From Gluconobacter potus (GTDB lineage: Bacteria; Pseudomonadota; Alphaproteobacteria; Acetobacterales; Acetobacteraceae): a DNA stretch of 64,000 nt. Positions 54,563 through 63,013 of the stretch are shown here, one piece after another (position 1 is the stretch's first letter; each line of letters begins with the position of its first letter). The notes beneath the pieces were generated by a model that had not been told where the DNA came from, did not search any database, and saw nothing but the letters and a program-made list of their open reading frames with translations. Position numbers and translations under genes: made by a program. The stretch covers positions 682,001 through 746,000 of the forward strand of contig NZ_JABCQF010000001.1 in the NCBI RefSeq assembly GCF_015244705.1, given 5' to 3'.

Positions 54563-54603
54563 AAAAAGCCCCAGCGGAACCATCCACCGGGGCTTTCTTT
54601 TTT
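54563..54603 (+). terminator. Terminator after the MRJP-like gene
   Basis: AAAGCCCC (54565-54572) pairs with GGGGCTTT (54589-54596) around a 16-nt loop, followed by C and six T. It lies 14 bp after the stop and, with its A run, could also serve the convergent yidB-like gene. Confidence 0.85.
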
Positions 54604-54630
54604 ACAGGTATTGAATGCCAGAGGGGGAGC

Positions 54631-54990
54631 TCAGGCCGTCGTTGACGGAGCCTGGCCCTCAGGCGTGTGCTTGTCGACGGCAGCGGGAAGAAGCTGAGCC
54701 AGTGCGGGCAGGATTGTGCCAGCGGGAAGGCCTGTCTTGGCGACGATCGTCTGGATCTGCTGATCCGTCAGGAGGCTGCGCAGTTCATCCGCCGTAATGG
54801 GCAGGTTCTCGCCATGGCCGATCCAGGACTGGATTTTGTCGGTCAGGCCAGCGCTCTGGGCCTGGCTGATAAGCATGTTCAGGCCATCTCCCTTGAGGAA
54901 ATCGCCAATGCTGCCGCCAAACTTTTCGCCCAGCTGTCCGCCGATGGCGCCGACAGCCTGGTTCATGAGGTTTCCGAGAAAGCCGCTCAT
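54631..54990 (-). CDS. YidB family protein (DUF937)
   Basis: 119 residues from ATG 54990, with GGAAG nine bases upstream; the longer frame from 55170 runs into minE and is discarded. The N-terminal Gly-rich helices MSGFLGNLMNQAVGAIGGQLGEKFGGSIGDFL and LISQAQSAGLTDKIQSWIGHGENLPITADELRSLL are typical of YidB/DUF937. Function unknown. It follows minE by 64 bp on the same strand and may belong to that transcript. Confidence 0.8.
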   Translation of the reverse strand: MSGFLGNLMNQAVGAIGGQLGEKFGGSIGDFLKGDGLNMLISQAQSAGLTDKIQSWIGHGENLPITADELRSLLTDQQIQTIVAKTGLPAGTILPALAQLLPAAVDKHTPEGQAPSTTA

Positions 54991-55054
54991 CCGTGTTCTT
55001 CCATTTCTTTCAGACGCGGCACTCCGGCCGTCGTCGGGTATCTGGTGGTCAGGG

Positions 55055-55333
55055 TTACGAGACCCGTTTGCCGCTGAGCTGCTGCGGAACCTCGACGTCG
55101 ATTTCGAGCATGGAGCAGCCGCTGCCACGGTCCACCTTGATCTGGACCTTGTCCTGGTCGACGGCGACATGACGCGCGATGACTTCCATGATCTCCTTGT
55201 GAAGCTGGCGGATCAGATCGGACTCACCGGCCTCACCCGCACCGCGCTCATGCGCAAGCAGGATCTGCAGACGGTCCTTGGCGACGCTGCTGGACTGCTG
55301 GCGCCGGGCGAAGATGTTTGAGAGAAAACTCAT
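55055..55333 (-). CDS. minE: Cell division topological specificity factor MinE
   Basis: 92 residues opening [30 protein letters not shown], the membrane-anchor and MinD-contact region, then [27 protein letters not shown] of the topological domain. ATG 55333 sits four bases after the minD stop; a longer frame is rejected. MinE drives MinD off the membrane at mid-cell. Confidence 0.94.
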   Translation of the reverse strand: MSFLSNIFARRQQSSSVAKDRLQILLAHERGAGEAGESDLIRQLHKEIMEVIARHVAVDQDKVQIKVDRGSGCSMLEIDVEVPQQLSGKRVS

Positions 55334-55337
55334 GAAC

Positions 55338-56150
55338 TCATGCGTCCCTCTTGAAAAGCCAGTCAAAGAAACCGCGCTTCTCGACTGGAACCGAGACCTC
55401 GAGCTTCTCGCCGCTCAGGCGACGGGCTGCTTCGAAATAGGCGCGGGCAGGAAGGCTCGTGGGTGCGGCCAGCGTAACGGGCGCACCGACATTGGAAGAC
55501 TTCAGCACATCCTCGCTTTCGGGCACGATGCCGAGCAGCGGAATGGACAGGATTTCGAGAACGTCTTCGACGCTCAGCATTTCCTTGCGCGCGGCGCGGG
55601 CAGGGTCATAGCGCGTCAGGAGCAGATGCTTCTCGACTTTCTCGCCCTGTTCGGCCTTCTGGGTCTTGCTGTCGAGCAGGCCGATGATCCGGTCGGAGTC
55701 ACGAACCGAGCTGACTTCCGGATTGGTCACGATCACGGCCATGTCGGCGTGATACATGGCCAGCTGCGCGCCACGCTCGATCCCGGCCGGGCTGTCGCAG
55801 ATGACCCAGTCGAACTTCTCGCGAAGCTCATCCATCACGCGGGCTACACCCTCGGAGGTCAGCGCGTCCTTGTCACGGGTCTGGGAAGCGGGGAGGATGG
55901 ACAGGGTTTCGCAGCGCTTGTCCCGGATAAGGGCCTGCGACAGGCGGGCATCGCCCTGCACGACGTTGATGAGATCGAAAACCACCCGGCGTTCGGCGCC
56001 CATGACCAGATCGAGGTTCCGAAGGCCGACATCGAAATCAACCACCACGACATTCTGCCCGCTCTGAGCGAGAGCGGCGCCGAGCGCGGCGGTCGATGTC
56101 GTCTTGCCGACGCCACCCTTGCCGGAAGTGACAACCAGAACCTTGGCCAT
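55338..56150 (-). CDS. minD: Septum site-determining ATPase MinD
   Basis: 270 residues. Deviant Walker [21 protein letters not shown] near residue 9, switch-I-like [44 protein letters not shown] near residue 119 and the C-terminal amphipathic membrane helix [13 protein letters not shown]. It recruits MinC to the membrane and oscillates with MinE. Order on the minus strand is minC, 148-bp gap, minD, minE. Confidence 0.96.
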   Translation of the reverse strand: MAKVLVVTSGKGGVGKTTSTAALGAALAQSGQNVVVVDFDVGLRNLDLVMGAERRVVFDLINVVQGDARLSQALIRDKRCETLSILPASQTRDKDALTSEGVARVMDELREKFDWVICDSPAGIERGAQLAMYHADMAVIVTNPEVSSVRDSDRIIGLLDSKTQKAEQGEKVEKHLLLTRYDPARAARKEMLSVEDVLEILSIPLLGIVPESEDVLKSSNVGAPVTLAAPTSLPARAYFEAARRLSGEKLEVSVPVEKRGFFDWLFKRDA

Positions 56151-56298
56151 GAATACTCCAAAAAAACGTCTTTGCGGTCTGCGGTTGCCTGTGACGGGTT
56201 ACCGCAACCGGTTTCCCATTCTATGAAAGTTTTATACCCTGCGGCAACCTGCGAATAGGGGCGCTTTCGTGGCAGGCCCCATCAATTCACAGTTCAGT

Positions 56299-57027
56299 TT
56301 ACGCCGTCAGGGGGAGAACCCGAACGCGGTCCTCGTTCAGGGTGGCCTGCGCGGCCTGCCCGAGGATCGCGGGATCGATGTCTTCCGTCACGGCATAATA
56401 CCCGTCGAGAGCCAGCAGTTCGGCCAGCATCCGGCTTGCGAAAATCCGGCTCTGGGACTGTCCGCCCACTCCGGCGATCGCCCGGCCCCGCAACGTTCCG
56501 TATACATGAATGGATCCCGCAGCCACGATCTCCGCGCCGGACGAGACCGATCCGAGGATGATCACGTCGCCCTGCATGTGCTGGATGCTCTGCCCCGAGC
56601 GGACGGTCTGCTCGACGATGAGTGTTCCGCTACTGGAAACCGGTGCCGCGGCGCTCACGGCCGGATCTTCCGGAATCTCGACTTCACCGGCTGGACGGCC
56701 ACCATCAAGCGTTTCGGGCCAGTCCCAGTGTGCCACCGCCGGCCAGTGACGGCTCCCGCCCTCGATGCCGATGACCCGGACACCGCGGCTTCGGATATCA
56801 TCCAGAAGAGTCGTCAGGCCCGGCGTGGTTTCGCTGAGGAGGCCGAGGTCCAGAATGACCGGTTTTCCGGTGAAAAGCCCGCCTGAACGCGCGATCTGGT
56901 AGTCGAGACCTTCCAGCCACGCGGGAAGAGGTGCCTCGGGAGACAGGACGAGTGCAAGGAAAGAGCGGCCGCGTGCACGGATGCGCATGGGGGTGTTCGA
57001 AGAGGGTGCGGAAACGGGATCGGGCAT
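56299..57027 (-). CDS. minC: Septum site-determining protein MinC
   Basis: FtsZ assembly inhibitor, 242 residues from ATG 57027. N-terminal domain residues 1-120 include MRIRARGRSFLALVLSPEAPLPAWLEGL. The C-terminal beta-helix holds the family core VRSGQSIQHMQGDVIILGSVSSGAEIVAAGSIHVYGTLRGRAIAGVGGQSQSRIFASRM. The start region is variable; no strong ribosome-binding site is seen. Divergent from the FzlA-like gene. Confidence 0.93.
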   Translation of the reverse strand: MPDPVSAPSSNTPMRIRARGRSFLALVLSPEAPLPAWLEGLDYQIARSGGLFTGKPVILDLGLLSETTPGLTTLLDDIRSRGVRVIGIEGGSRHWPAVAHWDWPETLDGGRPAGEVEIPEDPAVSAAAPVSSSGTLIVEQTVRSGQSIQHMQGDVIILGSVSSGAEIVAAGSIHVYGTLRGRAIAGVGGQSQSRIFASRMLAELLALDGYYAVTEDIDPAILGQAAQATLNEDRVRVLPLTA

Positions 57028-57104
57028 CGTGAAAATCGTCGGACCTGTGTCGGGCAGTCGGTGAGGCTCTTGTGAGCGGGTATCGGCTGACTTAGAAAGT
57101 GGCA

Positions 57105-57773
57105 ATGCGTATCCTGCATCACCTTCCACTTTCTCCGCAATGCCGTCTCGTGAGGCTCGCCCTCAGCGAGAAGCGACTCCCGTTCGAACCCGTCATCGAG
57201 CGGGTCTGGGAACAGCGTGAGGAATTCCTGCATCTCAATCCCGCGGGCGAGGTTCCCGTGCTGGTTGAGGAAAATGGTCTGGCCGTGCCGGGCGGGCGTG
57301 TCATCTGCGAATATCTCGAAGACGCCTATCCCGATACCCCGCTTCTGGGGCGTACTTTCGCCGACCGCGTCGAGACGCGACGGCTGGTGGACTGGTTCGA
57401 CACCCGCTTCGCCCAGGAAGTCACCCGCAACCTGCTCGGCGAAAAGGTCGACAAGCGCCAGTTCGGACGCGGCCACCCGGACGGTAATGCGCTGCGGGCC
57501 GGCTATGCGAACATGCGCTTTCATCTCGATTATATCGGCTGGCTGGCGGAGACGCGGTCCTGGCTTGCGGGACCTGCGCTGTCGCTCGCGGATTTTGCGG
57601 CTGCGGCTCATCTGTCGGCGTTGGATTTCATCGGGGACGTGAACTGGTCCAAGGCGCCTGCCGCGAAGGACTGGTATGCGCGGGTGAAGTCGCGCCCCTG
57701 TTTCCGGGGACTGCTGTCTGACAAGGTCAGTGGCATCACGCCGCCGGCGCATTACGCCAATCTGGATTTCTGA
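57105..57773 (+). CDS. Glutathione S-transferase family protein, FzlA-like
   Basis: 222 residues opening MRILHHLPLSPQCRLVRLAL; GTG 57099 is an equally possible start. An N-terminal thioredoxin-like domain (HLNPAGEVPVLVEENGLAVPGGRVICEYLE) is followed by the helical GST domain, ending in PPAHYANLDF. The segments LRAGYANMRFHLDYIGWLAETRSWLAG and the C-terminus match, from memory, FzlA, an FtsZ-binding GST-fold division factor essential in Caulobacter. Its place divergent from minC supports a division role rather than detoxification; this is an inference. Confidence 0.75.
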   Translation: MRILHHLPLSPQCRLVRLALSEKRLPFEPVIERVWEQREEFLHLNPAGEVPVLVEENGLAVPGGRVICEYLEDAYPDTPLLGRTFADRVETRRLVDWFDTRFAQEVTRNLLGEKVDKRQFGRGHPDGNALRAGYANMRFHLDYIGWLAETRSWLAGPALSLADFAAAAHLSALDFIGDVNWSKAPAAKDWYARVKSRPCFRGLLSDKVSGITPPAHYANLDF

Positions 57774-57781
57774 GAACCGCC

Positions 57782-58960
57782 ATGATGAACCCCGATGTGA
57801 TTGTGCTCGGAGCCGGTGCAGCGGGGCTGATGGCTGCGGCGACGGCCGGTCAGAACGGGGCGCGGGTCCTGGTTCTGGATCACGGACCCGAGCCGGGGCG
57901 CAAGATCCTGATTTCTGGCGGCGGCCGATGCAATTTCACGCATCTTGAGACCGGGCCCAACTGTTTCATCTCGCAGAACCACCATTTCGCGCGTTCCGCA
58001 CTGGCGCGATACACGCCGCAGAATTTTCTCAAGCTGGTGAACCGCTACGGCATTGCCTGGCATGAGAAGGCGCGCGGGCAGCTCTTCTGTGACGGCTCGG
58101 CCGGGCAGATCGTGGACATGCTGGTCTCGGAATGCCGGACCGCCGGGTGTGAGTTGCGGATGCAAACCCGCATTCTGGATGTGCGGCAGGCGGAGCACGG
58201 CTTCATCGTCGTCACGGATGGGGGCGAGATCCGGACCGGGGCGGTGATCCTCGCAACGGGCGGCCTGTCCATTCCCAAGCTCGGAGCGTCGGACCTGTCG
58301 CTGCGGCTGGCGCGGAAATTCGGTTTGCGGGTTGTGCCGCCAGCGCCTGCGCTCGTGCCGCTGGTTCTGGCGGACGCCGATCCGGAGCTTGCGGGCGTGT
58401 CGCTGCCGATCGTGGCGCGGCTGGGCAAGAAAGGACCGCGGTTTGAAGACGGAATGGTCTTCACCCATCGGGGCGTGTCCGGCCCGGCGATCCTTCAGAT
58501 CTCGTCCTATCTTGAAGCCGGGGATGCGGCGCAGATCGATCTTCTGCCCGGGCAGAATGCATTGAATGTGCTGCTGAAGGTCAAGAAAGACCGTCCGAAG
58601 GCCCTGCCGCCGAGTCTGCTGGAGGCACTGCCCCAGCGGCTGGCCCGCGTTCTGGCTGCCGGGCTGGGGGACACGATGCTGGCGAACCAGCCGGACCGTG
58701 CAATCAAGGCACTGGCCGAGCGTGTGTCGAACTGGCAGCTTCGCCCCGCCGGCACGGAAGGATACGCCAAGGCGGAAGTCATGCGCGGCGGGATCGATAC
58801 GCGGGATATGTCGTCCCAGACGCTGGAGGCCCGGGACATTCCGGGGCTATATGCGATCGGGGAGGCCGTGGATGTGACGGGCTGGCTGGGCGGTCACAAC
58901 TTCCAGTGGGCCTGGGCGAGTGGTGTTGCGGCAGGGCGGGCGGCGGCCGGACATCGCTAG
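57782..58960 (+). CDS. BaiN/HI0933-type FAD-dependent oxidoreductase
   Basis: 392 residues. The FAD motif VIVLGAGAAGLMAAATAGQNGARVLVLDHGPEPGRKILISGGGRCNFT near residue 5 is the HI0933/YhiN signature. Second FAD-associated segment GAVILATGGLSIPKLGASD near residue 152, MVFTHRGVSGPAILQ, and GLYAIGEAVDVTGWLGGHNFQWAWASGVAAG at the C-terminus. A flavoprotein of unproven substrate. Eight bases after the FzlA-like gene, so cotranscribed. Confidence 0.87.
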   Translation: MMNPDVIVLGAGAAGLMAAATAGQNGARVLVLDHGPEPGRKILISGGGRCNFTHLETGPNCFISQNHHFARSALARYTPQNFLKLVNRYGIAWHEKARGQLFCDGSAGQIVDMLVSECRTAGCELRMQTRILDVRQAEHGFIVVTDGGEIRTGAVILATGGLSIPKLGASDLSLRLARKFGLRVVPPAPALVPLVLADADPELAGVSLPIVARLGKKGPRFEDGMVFTHRGVSGPAILQISSYLEAGDAAQIDLLPGQNALNVLLKVKKDRPKALPPSLLEALPQRLARVLAAGLGDTMLANQPDRAIKALAERVSNWQLRPAGTEGYAKAEVMRGGIDTRDMSSQTLEARDIPGLYAIGEAVDVTGWLGGHNFQWAWASGVAAGRAAAGHR

Positions 58961-59106
58961 TCGCTCACCAGTCCGGGGTGTCAGCGTGTCTTTGCCACAG
59001 GATTGCCATCCTGACGTCCGATCACGCGGCAACCGATGAGGTGGCGATCCGTTTCCGCTTTTCCAATTCCGGTTTTCTGAAACTGGCCGATCAAGGACAC
59101 ATCGAA

Positions 59107-59352
59107 ATGTCTCGTTCCGTTTTCCGTCATGTTTTGCGTGCTGCTGCCGGTCTGTCCTTTCTGGGGCTTGGCGCCTGTGTCGGTACGGCAGCGTCCGGTC
59201 CCGTCGCGCCGGGCACGCCGATCGCGGGGTATGGTTATACCTGCAAGGCGGGGATCTACACCTGCAAGATGCCGACGCAGGTTCCGCTTGGCGCGCCGTG
59301 CTCGTGCCCGGGTCTTGGTGCCGCGTCTTACGGGAATATTCATCAGCCGTAA
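59107..59352 (+). CDS. Small Cys-rich lipoprotein of unknown function
   Basis: 81 residues from ATG 59107 with AAGGA eight bases upstream. Lipobox LSFLGLGAC places Cys24 as the acylated residue. The short mature part is Gly/Pro-rich with four further cysteines in YTCKAGIYTC and APCSCPG, likely disulfide-bonded. Not recognised. Confidence 0.7.
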   Translation: MSRSVFRHVLRAAAGLSFLGLGACVGTAASGPVAPGTPIAGYGYTCKAGIYTCKMPTQVPLGAPCSCPGLGAASYGNIHQP

Positions 59353-59419
59353 GACGTCGGCCATTGGCCCCGTTGTGCTGAGGGGGTAGGACTGCGCCAT
59401 GCAGGAGGGTTTTTCTGGA

Positions 59420-60631
59420 ATGGCGCAGTTTCTTCCCTGGATTGTGGCGGCGGTGGGGCTGCTGGTTGCGCTTGTTGCCGTCCTGCGGGGCGGTAATGGT
59501 GGCGGCCGTTTCGAGCGTCTGCTTGAGCGTGAGGCTCAGGAGCGGGGGCAGGATGTGGAATATCACCGGGCGCATCTGTCGGAAGTGGAACGGGTGCTGT
59601 CCGGGCGGCTGGACCAGTTCCGGCTGGAGACCAGCGAGCGGCTGAGTACGCTTGCCCGAAATCTCGGGCAGGATCAGGCCGAAGGACGCCTCCTGCTGTC
59701 GGATGCGCTGCGGGAGATGGCGCAGAGCCAGAACGAGCAGATCGAACGGATCCGTGCGACCGTGAACGAACAGCTTCATGGTGCGGTCGAAAAGCAGATG
59801 CAGACCAGTTTCCAGCGTGTGGTGGAGCAGTTCAGCGCCATGCAGAAGGCGCTGGGCGAAGTCACGAGTGTGACGGCGCAGATCGGGGATCTGAAGCGGC
59901 TGTTCTCCAATGTGAAAACGCGCGGTGGCTGGGGCGAGGCGCAGTGCCGGGCCATTCTGGACGATATTCTCCCCGAGGGGAGCTATGACATGAACTTCCG
60001 CCTCGGGACGGCCGGGGAGAATGTCGAATTCGCGGTGAAGATGCCGGTGCGCGGAACGGAAACGCCGCCGCGCCTCGCGATCGACAGCAAGTTCCCGACC
60101 GAAGCCTATGAACGGCTGCTGAATGCCGCGGAAGCAGGAGACGCGCTGGCCGAACGGCAGGCCCGGCGGGAGTTGGAAAATGTCATCCGCTTCGAAGCGA
60201 AGAAAATCGCGTCCAAATATATCCTGCTGCCGGTGACGGTCGAATTTGCGGTTCTGTATCTGCCGACGGACGGGCTTTATGCCGAAATTGCCCGGATGCC
60301 GGGTGTGATTGATGAAATTGGTCGGCTGTATCGGGTGATGGTGATGGGGCCGTCGCTTCTGCCGGCGATGCTGCGGACGGTGCATCTGGGATATGTCACG
60401 CTGACGCTTGAGGAGCGGACGGAGGCGATTGCAGGGCTTCTGGGGGCGACGCGGCAGGAAATGCTGCGGATGGATCAGGTTCTGGAAAAGCTGCATCGCA
60501 ATGCGGGGACGATGGGAAATACCATCGAGGAAGCCCGGCGCCGGACCCGGGTGCTCGGACGGCGTCTGCGGGCACTGGACGGTACGGCCGATGAAATGGA
60601 AGAAGCCCTGGACGAACCGGCCGGCCCCTGA
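59420..60631 (+). CDS. rmuC: DNA recombination protein RmuC
   Basis: 403 residues from ATG 59420, with AGGAGG upstream; ATG 59399, seven codons earlier, is an alternative. An N-terminal membrane helix (residues 1-22) and coiled coil (residues 35-150) lead into the RmuC nuclease-like domain: FSNVKTRGGWGEAQCRAILDDILP, LAIDSKFPTEAYERLL, and YILLPVTVEFAVLYLPTDGLYAEI. RmuC limits inversion and illegitimate recombination. Confidence 0.92.
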   Translation: MAQFLPWIVAAVGLLVALVAVLRGGNGGGRFERLLEREAQERGQDVEYHRAHLSEVERVLSGRLDQFRLETSERLSTLARNLGQDQAEGRLLLSDALREMAQSQNEQIERIRATVNEQLHGAVEKQMQTSFQRVVEQFSAMQKALGEVTSVTAQIGDLKRLFSNVKTRGGWGEAQCRAILDDILPEGSYDMNFRLGTAGENVEFAVKMPVRGTETPPRLAIDSKFPTEAYERLLNAAEAGDALAERQARRELENVIRFEAKKIASKYILLPVTVEFAVLYLPTDGLYAEIARMPGVIDEIGRLYRVMVMGPSLLPAMLRTVHLGYVTLTLEERTEAIAGLLGATRQEMLRMDQVLEKLHRNAGTMGNTIEEARRRTRVLGRRLRALDGTADEMEEALDEPAGP

Positions 60632-60700
60632 ACATTTTCCCCTTTAAGACCGATTTTAATTGGATGACATGGGGGAGTGCCTCATGTGAGGATCATGACC

Positions 60701-61426
60701 ATGACGTCCGTACAAGAACATGGGGTGCCCGAGCGCACTGTCGGATCCTCTCCCCGGCTCCTGCTGATCGAGGATGACGACAGCATTGCGGCCGAGGTCG
60801 CCGAGGAACTCACGACCCGTGGCTATGAGGTCACGCGCGCCGCGACAGGTGTCGAGGGGCTGGATCACGCCTGCATGGGGCAGTTCGATCTGATGATCGT
60901 GGACCGCATGCTGCCGGAGCTGGACGGGCTGACCGTCATTGAAAGCGTGCGCGCCCAGCGGATCAACATTCCCGTTCTGGTGCTCTCCGCGCTTTCGGCG
61001 GTGGATGACCGGGTGAGCGGTCTCAAGGCAGGCGGAGACGACTACCTCACCAAACCCTTCGCCATGGAAGAACTGGCGGCACGTCTGGAAGCGCTGCTGC
61101 GCCGTCCGACGGACAGCCGCGTGACGATGCTCCGGGTCGGCCCGCTTGAAATGGATCTGATCGAGCGCCGGGTATTCCGCAACGGGCAGGAAATCGATCT
61201 CCTGCCGCGGGAGTTCCGGCTGCTGGAATACATGATGCGCCGTCCCGACACCGTGCTGACGCGTACCATGCTGCTGGAGGACGTCTGGAACTACCGGTTC
61301 GTTCCGCAGACGAACCTGGTGGATGTTCATATCGGGAAGCTGCGTCGCAAGATTGATCTGGCGGGTGAACCGCCGCTCATTCACAGCATCCGCGGTGCCG
61401 GGTTCAGTCTGCGTGTCCCGGGCTAA
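60701..61426 (+). CDS. OmpR-family response regulator
   Basis: 241 residues from ATG 60701, with GAGG nine bases upstream; GTG 60677 and ATG 60695 are alternatives. Receiver: acidic pair IEDDDS, phosphoacceptor in DLMIVDRMLPELDGL, Lys in LTKPF. Winged helix: VGPLEMDLIERRVFRNGQEIDLLPREFRLLEYM and LVDVHIGKLRRKIDLAGEPPLIHSIRGAGFSL. Overlaps the kinase by 14 bases. Confidence 0.93.
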   Translation: MTSVQEHGVPERTVGSSPRLLLIEDDDSIAAEVAEELTTRGYEVTRAATGVEGLDHACMGQFDLMIVDRMLPELDGLTVIESVRAQRINIPVLVLSALSAVDDRVSGLKAGGDDYLTKPFAMEELAARLEALLRRPTDSRVTMLRVGPLEMDLIERRVFRNGQEIDLLPREFRLLEYMMRRPDTVLTRTMLLEDVWNYRFVPQTNLVDVHIGKLRRKIDLAGEPPLIHSIRGAGFSLRVPG

Positions 61427-62843
61427 CCTGCGCGTTTCCGAAATCTTTCAGGCTGATCTTTTCCGCACGGCCACGTTCCGGCTGACACTGGCCTTTGTTG
61501 TGGCGATCATTGCCGGAATGGCGCTGCAGTTCGGACTCGTCTATGGCCAGATGAGCGGATACGAGCAGCAACGCTCGACGGATCTTCTCCAGCGTGAGGC
61601 CGATCAGCTGGTTCATGAATCTCCGGCCCAGCTTGAGTATGAAGTCCGCGAACGCAGCAAGACCGACCTGCGCGTGATCCTCAACGGGGCGGCCCTGTTC
61701 GACATGAGCCGTAACCGGATCGCAGGTGACATCAAGAAATGGCCGGTCGGGCTTGAAGTTTCTCCAAAGACGCAGCGTCTGTGGGATGCGCCGCCGGGGG
61801 ATGCGCCCTACGAAATGCGATATCTGGCCGTTGAAGTCGAAGGGACGAACGGCAACCGCGACCGTATTCTGGTTCTGGCCCGTTCGCTGCACATGGCCAA
61901 TGAACTGCGCTATATCACCAAGCGTGCGGCGCTGATGTCCGTGGTGCCGGTCGTGGTGTTCGCCCTGATGGCGGGGATTTTCCTGAGCCACCGGGCGCTG
62001 GGGCGGATCAAGGACATGCATGAGGCGATCGACCGCATCATGGATGGCGATCTGCACGAGCGCCTGCCGACCGGCCGCGAGCGCGACGACATCGAGCGGC
62101 TTGCGGTTTCGGTCAACCGGATGCTGGACCGGCTGGAACATCTGCTCGACGAGATCCGGGATGTGGGCAACGATATTGCCCATGATCTGCGGACGCCTCT
62201 CGCACGGGTGAAGGCGCGGCTGGAGCGTGTTTCGGCCATCACGAATGACCCGGCCGCGCTTCAGGGGGCGATCGAGCGGGCGACGCTGGATCTCGAACAG
62301 TGTTTTTCCGTTATCACGGCCCTGCTGCGGATCGGCGAGATCGAGAATGGCCGCCGCCGGGCGGGGTTTGCCATGCTGGATCTGCGCGAACTGCTGGCCG
62401 GCGTGGTGGATCTGTATGAGCCCATCGCCGAGACCGAAGGCGTTACGCTGGAAGTGCTGGATTCGGATGAACCGGTGCCGCTTTTCGGAGACAAGGATCT
62501 GCTAAACGAGGTTCTGGCCAATCTCGTGGACAATGCGATCAAGTTTACGCCTGCGCCGGGAACGGTCCGGCTGAGTGCGGGGCAGGGGCCTGACGGGGCG
62601 ACCTGGCTTCAGGTTGCCGATACGGGGATCGGCATTGCCGAGGACGAGCGCAAGGCCGTCATGGGCCGGTTCTATCGTTCGGATAAAAGCCGTCATGTCC
62701 CGGGAAGCGGGCTGGGGCTGAGCCTGGTGTCGGCGATTCTGCGGCTGCACGGAGCCTCAGTGGATATCGTGTCTGCCCATCCCGGCCATGCGCTGCCCGG
62801 AGCGGTTTTCACCATTCATTTCGCTCCGCCGGCCTCGCCCTGA
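61413..62843 (+). CDS. Sensor histidine kinase
   Basis: 476 residues from GTG 61413. Two transmembrane segments (near residues 17-40 and 162-185) flank a sensor domain of about 120 residues. A HAMP domain follows, then the H-box NDIAHDLRTPLARVKARLE, N-box NLVDNAIKFTPAPG, G1 VADTGIGIAEDE and G2 GSGLGLSLVSAI. The ligand is unknown. Cognate of the preceding regulator; the RND pump downstream is a likely target. Confidence 0.92.
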   Translation: MSRANLRVSEIFQADLFRTATFRLTLAFVVAIIAGMALQFGLVYGQMSGYEQQRSTDLLQREADQLVHESPAQLEYEVRERSKTDLRVILNGAALFDMSRNRIAGDIKKWPVGLEVSPKTQRLWDAPPGDAPYEMRYLAVEVEGTNGNRDRILVLARSLHMANELRYITKRAALMSVVPVVVFALMAGIFLSHRALGRIKDMHEAIDRIMDGDLHERLPTGRERDDIERLAVSVNRMLDRLEHLLDEIRDVGNDIAHDLRTPLARVKARLERVSAITNDPAALQGAIERATLDLEQCFSVITALLRIGEIENGRRRAGFAMLDLRELLAGVVDLYEPIAETEGVTLEVLDSDEPVPLFGDKDLLNEVLANLVDNAIKFTPAPGTVRLSAGQGPDGATWLQVADTGIGIAEDERKAVMGRFYRSDKSRHVPGSGLGLSLVSAILRLHGASVDIVSAHPGHALPGAVFTIHFAPPASP

Positions 62844-63013
62844 AAAGCGCTTCAATGTGTCGTACTGTGTCAATGTTTGCCGTGTGTCTTGATATTTAAA
62901 CAGAATTTTCCTTGTCGTCTGGGTCTCGATGGATATGACTCGGATCAATTTGCAAGGGGACACCCGTTGAGAATGACCGGACCAGGAAGAGCCCCAAGGG
63001 GTTGTCTGACCGC

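Noticed and set aside
58847-60496. 549-codon minus-strand frame opposite rmuC
   Set aside because: Composition is rich in Arg, His, Pro and Gln, typical of an antisense shadow, and rmuC on the plus strand has full domain motifs.
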